The notes beneath the pieces were generated by a model. That model made no database searches and was not told where the DNA came from. It was given only the letters and a program-made list of their open reading frames with translations. The position numbers and the translations under genes are program-made. 27,119 bases of DNA from Clostridiales bacterium UBA1316 (GTDB lineage Bacteria; Bacillota; Clostridia; Oscillospirales; Oscillospiraceae). This document shows positions 23,541 to 27,119 of the stretch, in pieces. Each line of letters starts with the position of its first letter. Positions within the stretch are counted from its first letter, which is position 1. The stretch is from the NCBI GenBank assembly GCA_002307055.1, contig DBTM01000028.1, positions 23,756 to 50,874 on the forward strand, written 5' to 3'.

Positions 23541-23600
23541 AAAAAGGCTTCACCTGGGGGAAGCTGGCACCCCAGGTGCCTGAGGAGGGTCTCCCGCCTA
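23541..23600. repeat. Double-hairpin intergenic repeat element
   Basis: GGCTTC...GGAAGC (from 23546) forms a first short hairpin and GGCACCCCAGGTGCC (about 23566-23580) a second. They are followed by TGAGGAGGGTCTCCC. The layout (lead arm, GGAAGCTGGCA, second stem, CTGAGGAGG tail) matches a dispersed repeat style I associate with Clostridia of the Oscillospiraceae group. No T tract follows. Confidence 0.55.
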
Positions 23601-23662
23601 CATAAAATGAAGTATGCGGGTGGACAGACGGTGTGCGTGCATCGCAAAAGCCCTGTTTTATG

Positions 23663-23671
23663 TGGTATAAT
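23663..23671 (+). promoter_or_regulatory. Orphan extended -10 promoter element
   Basis: TGGTATAAT is a perfect extended -10. No good -35 lies 17 bp upstream (CGCAAA). No ORF with a ribosome site follows until the yyaL-like gene 380 bp downstream. Confidence 0.3.
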
Positions 23672-23821
23672 AATGGAAAACCCGTGCTTCCAATCAAGCG
23701 ATTAAGCATGGCGCGGGAGGTCGGGCCTTCGAAAATTTATATGTATATATGGTTTTTTTCGGAGTGCAAAAATAAAAACCCTGTCATTGCAGCGGCTCAC
23801 AGCTTTGGCATCCTCCGTTTG

Positions 23822-23858
23822 TTAATACAACCGTAATATATTTAACACAATTGTAATA
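23822..23858. repeat. Two 17-bp direct repeats, 20-bp period
   Basis: TTAATACAACCGTAATA (23822-23838) and TTAACACAATTGTAATA (23842-23858) match at 14 of 17 positions with a 20-bp step, close to two helical turns. This suggests a tandem regulator site upstream of the yyaL-like gene. No regulator can be named. Confidence 0.4.
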
Positions 23859-24048
23859 ACTTTTCGGCGATTATAAGCCCTTTTATCCCTTAATATCAAT
23901 GCTTTTTCGCCGATATCAGCGTAAATTCCGCCGATATACCCCTGTTTTTGAGGCTGTGTGAACAGATACTTGCCGTGATGCTAAGGATAAAATGATGAGA
24001 TAAGATAGACACTATCAATAAGCTGTTAAAACAAGGAGGTGAAACCCG

Positions 24049-26100
24049 ATGACAAACGACAGTAACCCTAATAAATTAATCCATGAGAAGTCGCCCTATC
24101 TGCTCCAGCACGCTTACAATCCCGTCAATTGGTTCCCGTGGAGCGAGGAGGCATTCGACAAGGCCAGACATGAAGACAAGCCCGTCTTTTTATCCATCGG
24201 TTATTCCACCTGCCATTGGTGCCATGTGATGGAGCGGGAGTCGTTCGAGGATGATGAGGTGGCGGCGTATTTGAATGCGCATTTTGTGGCCATTAAGGTG
24301 GATAAGGAGGAGCGGCCGGATATTGACGCAGTTTATATGTCGGTGTGCCAGGCGCTGACGGGGGGCGGCGGGTGGCCGCTGACGGTTTTTTTAACGGCGG
24401 ATAAGAAGGCATTTTACGCGGGGACGTATTTTCCGAAGAACGCGCGGTACGGGATGAACGGGCTGCTCGAGGTGTTGGCGTCTGTGATAAAGCTCTGGGA
24501 AACAGGCAGAGAAAAACTGGTGCATCAGGGGAATGAAATTTTAAAGCGGATCGGAAGTTCTGACAGCCGCCGGAATGAGATGATCACGAAAACAGATTTT
24601 TATATGGCGATGGAAACGTTCAGCCAGAGTTTTGATGTTCGAAACGGCGGGTTTGGGCATGCGCCCAAGTTCCCCACGCCCCATAATATCATGTTTCTGC
24701 TGCGTCACGCTTATTTTGAGGATCTGCCGGAAGCGCTGAATATTGCGGAAACGACACTGCGGCAGATGTACCGCGGCGGTATGTTCGACCATATTGGCGG
24801 CGGCTTCTCTCGGTATTCAACGGACGAGAAATGGCTTGTCCCCCATTTTGAAAAAATGCTGTATGACAATGCCCTGCTGACGCTGGCGTATCTGGAGGCG
24901 TATCAGCTCACGGGAACGGAGCTGTATAAAGCAGTCGCCGAAAAAACGCTCCGATATATTCAGCGGGAAATGACGGATAGTGAAGGCGGATTTTACAGTG
25001 CCCAGGATGCCGACAGCGAGGGTGAAGAGGGCAAATATTACGCGCTGACGCCCGAAGCCGTTAAGGCAGTTCTGGGAAACGACGACAGGGACTTTTTCTG
25101 CGGTTATTTCGGCATCACCGAAGCGGGGAATTTTGAGGGTTCAAGCATTCCTAATCTGTTGGATAATGATGCTTACGAAACGCCGGATGCGCGGATCGAA
25201 GCGCTGCTGCCAGAAATTTATGCATACAGATTAAGCAGGACACAGCTTTTTCGTGATGATAAAATTCTCACCTCATGGAATGCCCTCATGACGGCAGCAT
25301 ATGCTAAGGCGTATCAAGTGCTGGGCACAGAGGCCTATCTGACGGCGGCTGAACGGGCTGCGGAATTTATTCAAAAAAAGCTCACACGCCCGGACGGACG
25401 GCTGTATGTGCGTTATCGGAATGGAGACGCTGCCGGTACAGGGTATCTGGAGGATTACGCATATACGGTATATGCGCTGGTTTCGCTGTATGAAGCGACG
25501 TTTAACAGTGCGTATCTGAAAACAGCGCTCAATTACGCGGAGACGATGTGCGAATTGTTTGAGGACAGGCAAAACGGCGGTTTTTATCTCTATGCCGAAG
25601 ACGCTGAGGCACTGATGCTCCGCCCAAAAGAGACCTACGACGGGGCAGTGCCCTCGGGTAACTCCGTCGCCGCTTATGCGCTGAGCAAAATCGCGAAGCT
25701 GACGGCAGAATCAAAATGGGAAGAACGTGCGGAGCGGCTGCTGGCTTTTATGGCGCCATCCATCAAGGATTATCCTGCCGGTCACTGTTTTGGGCTGATA
25801 GCGGCCCAGCTGGAGCTGTATCCGTCAAAAGAGGTTATATGTACGGCAGCCTCAGATAAGGATATTGAAGCGATAAAAAACGCGCTTTCCCATATCTACC
25901 TGCCAAATACCACGCTGCTGATCAAAACAAAAGAGACGGAAGGCTCCGTCCATGCTATCGCACCGTTTACCAGAGCATACCTGATCATGGATAAGAAAAC
26001 GAATTTCTATATTTGCGAAAACAAAGCCTGCTCCGTACCTTTTACCGGAATTGATGAATTGGTCGGCCGACTTGACAACCGGATGGGCGCAAAAATATAA
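24049..26100 (+). CDS. YyaL-type protein: thioredoxin-like domain plus six-hairpin domain (DUF255)
   Basis: 683 residues, the usual length of the YyaL/SPATA20 family. The N-terminal DUF255 thioredoxin-like domain shows KSPYLLQHAYNPVNWFPW (14-31), the redox motif Cys55-His-Trp-Cys58 in STCHWCHVMERESF, and GGGGWPLTVFLTADKKAFYAGTYFP. The rest is an (alpha/alpha)6 barrel related to N-acylglucosamine epimerase-like folds, with PHFEKMLYDNALL, YYALTPEAVKAVLG and LTSWNALM blocks. Biochemical role is not settled in the family. AAGGAGGTG is seven bases before the ATG. It is a single-gene unit ending at the hairpin 26121-26152. Confidence 0.95.
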   Translation: MTNDSNPNKLIHEKSPYLLQHAYNPVNWFPWSEEAFDKARHEDKPVFLSIGYSTCHWCHVMERESFEDDEVAAYLNAHFVAIKVDKEERPDIDAVYMSVCQALTGGGGWPLTVFLTADKKAFYAGTYFPKNARYGMNGLLEVLASVIKLWETGREKLVHQGNEILKRIGSSDSRRNEMITKTDFYMAMETFSQSFDVRNGGFGHAPKFPTPHNIMFLLRHAYFEDLPEALNIAETTLRQMYRGGMFDHIGGGFSRYSTDEKWLVPHFEKMLYDNALLTLAYLEAYQLTGTELYKAVAEKTLRYIQREMTDSEGGFYSAQDADSEGEEGKYYALTPEAVKAVLGNDDRDFFCGYFGITEAGNFEGSSIPNLLDNDAYETPDARIEALLPEIYAYRLSRTQLFRDDKILTSWNALMTAAYAKAYQVLGTEAYLTAAERAAEFIQKKLTRPDGRLYVRYRNGDAAGTGYLEDYAYTVYALVSLYEATFNSAYLKTALNYAETMCELFEDRQNGGFYLYAEDAEALMLRPKETYDGAVPSGNSVAAYALSKIAKLTAESKWEERAERLLAFMAPSIKDYPAGHCFGLIAAQLELYPSKEVICTAASDKDIEAIKNALSHIYLPNTTLLIKTKETEGSVHAIAPFTRAYLIMDKKTNFYICENKACSVPFTGIDELVGRLDNRMGAKI

Positions 26101-26120
26101 TAAAAGCACGATGAGACGTA

Positions 26121-26152
26121 AAAACACAGGCGGCTGGTACCGCCTGTGTTTT
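26121..26152. terminator. Bidirectional terminator between YyaL-like and SLH genes
   Basis: A perfect 13-bp stem AAAACACAGGCGG (26121-26133 with 26140-26152) around a 6-base loop, with T runs on both strands (TTTT at 26151-26154 and TTTTTACG on the other strand). It serves the two converging genes. Confidence 0.9.
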
Positions 26153-26166
26153 TTGCCGCGAGGACA

Positions 26167-27119
26167 TTATTTTAGATATGTGATCTTTACCCGATATAGA
26201 ATGACCGCCATTTCAGCGCGGCTCAGCGTTCCTGCCGGATTAAGCAGCCCGTTGGTTCCAATGATTATACCGTCCTTGACGAGTGTTTGAACAGCCGTCA
26301 GCGCGTAACTGGAGATCTTGCTTTTGTCGGAAAAGCTTGAAATATTGCTTGATGTGCCGGCTGTCAGATTTACGCCGGTGAGTTGTAAAGCCCTAAAGAT
26401 CAGCACCATGGCGTCCTGCCTTGTGATCGGTGAATTGGGACTGAATTTATTATTGTTGCCTTGTGCGATGCCTAAAGCTTTTGCGGCGGCAATGGCGTCA
26501 TAATAATAGCTGACCTTCGGCACATCGGAAAAATTGCTGGTTGTGCTGCCCGTAAAGCCCATTGCCCGGTAAAGCATCAGAATAAAGTCGCCTCTGGTCA
26601 TATTTGCGCCGGGGGTATATGTATTGTCTCCGGTTCCTTTGACAATACCGGCAGTATACAGATAGTCGATGGCTCCGGCAGCCCAGTCATATTGTTGGCC
26701 AACATCTGTAAAGTATGAGGAGCCAGTCGGTTTAGTCACCTGTATAACCAGATTTCCGGTATAGGAAACGCCGTTAACGTTATAGCCGGTATATGATATT
26801 GTAACGCTTCCGGTAAAGCTTGCCGCGGGGACGAAGGTCACGTTATCGATAGTCGGAGCACTGCTTCTGTAAAAAGCCGTACCGGTGGTTACAGACGTAC
26901 CGGGACTTGATGCAGATACATAATTCATATACAGACAGCCGCTTACGGCAGATGGCAGCGTGAAAACAGCATAGTTCAGACTCGCCCCAGTCGCAGTATA
27001 GCAAACAGTGTTGAGATCTGTTGACGACAACTTAGCGGTTTGATTGTTTTTTATGGTATAAGTTATGTCGCTGGCTGGTGCGACCACCTTGATCTTAACA
27101 TAACCCGTGTAGCTGCCGC
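26167..27119 (-). CDS. SLH-domain surface protein, C-terminal part (5' end outside window)
   Basis: The frame stays open to the window edge, so at least 317 residues are present and the start is missing. The last ~165 residues hold three SLH repeats: YFTDVGQQYDWAAGAIDYLY..., NFSDVPKVSYYYDAIAAAKALGIAQGNNNKFSPNSPITRQDAM... and SFSDKSKISSYALTAVQTLVKDG..., which bind pyruvylated cell-wall polymers. Upstream is a beta-rich module of about 115 residues that starts SDITYTIKNNQTAKLSSTDLN and ends YTGNLVIQVTKP. The edge fragment reads YTGYVKIKVVAP, which looks like the end of a preceding copy, so the protein is probably a tandem array of such modules. Serine, threonine and glycine are abundant. Function beyond surface display is unknown. 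Confidence 0.88.
   Translation of the reverse strand, partial: GSYTGYVKIKVVAPASDITYTIKNNQTAKLSSTDLNTVCYTATGASLNYAVFTLPSAVSGCLYMNYVSASSPGTSVTTGTAFYRSSAPTIDNVTFVPAASFTGSVTISYTGYNVNGVSYTGNLVIQVTKPTGSSYFTDVGQQYDWAAGAIDYLYTAGIVKGTGDNTYTPGANMTRGDFILMLYRAMGFTGSTTSNFSDVPKVSYYYDAIAAAKALGIAQGNNNKFSPNSPITRQDAMVLIFRALQLTGVNLTAGTSSNISSFSDKSKISSYALTAVQTLVKDGIIIGTNGLLNPAGTLSRAEMAVILYRVKITYLK

Larger units (their letters stand above)
23455..24048. other. 594-bp intergenic region with repeats and no convincing gene
   Basis: Small ORFs here are short and cross the repeat, so none is called. The stretch contains a 14-bp palindrome (23469-23482), a double-hairpin repeat (23541-23600), an orphan extended -10 (23663-23671), two 17-bp direct repeats 20 bp apart (23822-23858), and the leader of the yyaL-like gene with AAGGAGGTG. 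Confidence 0.6.

Noticed and set aside
23499..23836. Two small + strand ORFs in the intergenic region
   Set aside because: They run through the hairpin repeat, lack ribosome sites and have low-quality composition.
23822..23858. CRISPR array
   Set aside because: Only two imperfect 17-bp copies with a 3-bp gap. There are no spacers and no cas genes.

Overview
The window reads as chromosomal DNA of an anaerobic Gram-positive bacterium of class Clostridia, most likely Oscillospiraceae-like. This is inferred from strong Shine-Dalgarno sites, moderate GC, SLH-type surface proteins, a PadR/HAAS module, an F-type ATPase operon with an atpI-like first gene, and short palindromic repeats of a style common in that family. 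There is no phage, transposase, CRISPR array, tRNA or rRNA in the window.

Region 1 (1-4147, + strand): the 3' end of gyrB, complete gyrA, rnhA and a small VOC-fold protein, closed by a 19-bp-stem hairpin. Region 2 (4269-6416, +): a secreted YcdB/PepSY-like protein with C-terminal SLH repeats. It faces the ATPase operon across a bidirectional terminator (6438-6481). Region 3 (6491-12886, - strand): the F1Fo ATP synthase operon in the order atpI-B-E-F-H-A-G-D-C. Three subunits look unusual. The delta subunit is only 72 residues and lacks the whole N-terminal domain, subunit a carries an extra N-terminal hydrophobic region, and subunit c keeps the Glu-Ser-Tyr part of the sodium-site signature but has Met where the Gln should be.

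Region 4 (13112-14691, -): a PadR repressor, a HAAS-type small membrane protein and a four-repeat membrane protein. They sit behind a very clear sigma-A promoter whose start region is covered by a perfect 14-bp inverted repeat. Region 5 (14715-22234, -): a seven-gene same-strand run of GNAT acetyltransferase, VOC protein, methyltransferase, six-hairpin glycosidase-like protein, GH43 beta-xylosidase/arabinofuranosidase-like protein, GH4 alpha-galacturonidase-like protein and a YbaK-type aminoacyl-tRNA deacylase. It ends at a strong terminator. The three glycosidases have no signal peptide and probably finish off imported pectin or hemicellulose oligomers in the cytoplasm.

Region 6 (22121-27119): a DUF1905/YdeI-like protein, an unrecognised 164-residue ORF, a repeat-bearing intergenic stretch, a YyaL-type thioredoxin-fold/six-hairpin protein, and the C-terminal end of a large SLH surface protein that runs off the window. 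No wholly new multi-gene system is evident. The strongest candidates for something undescribed are the minimal ATP synthase delta subunit with its other subunit oddities, and the self-regulated PadR/tandem two-TM-repeat locus.
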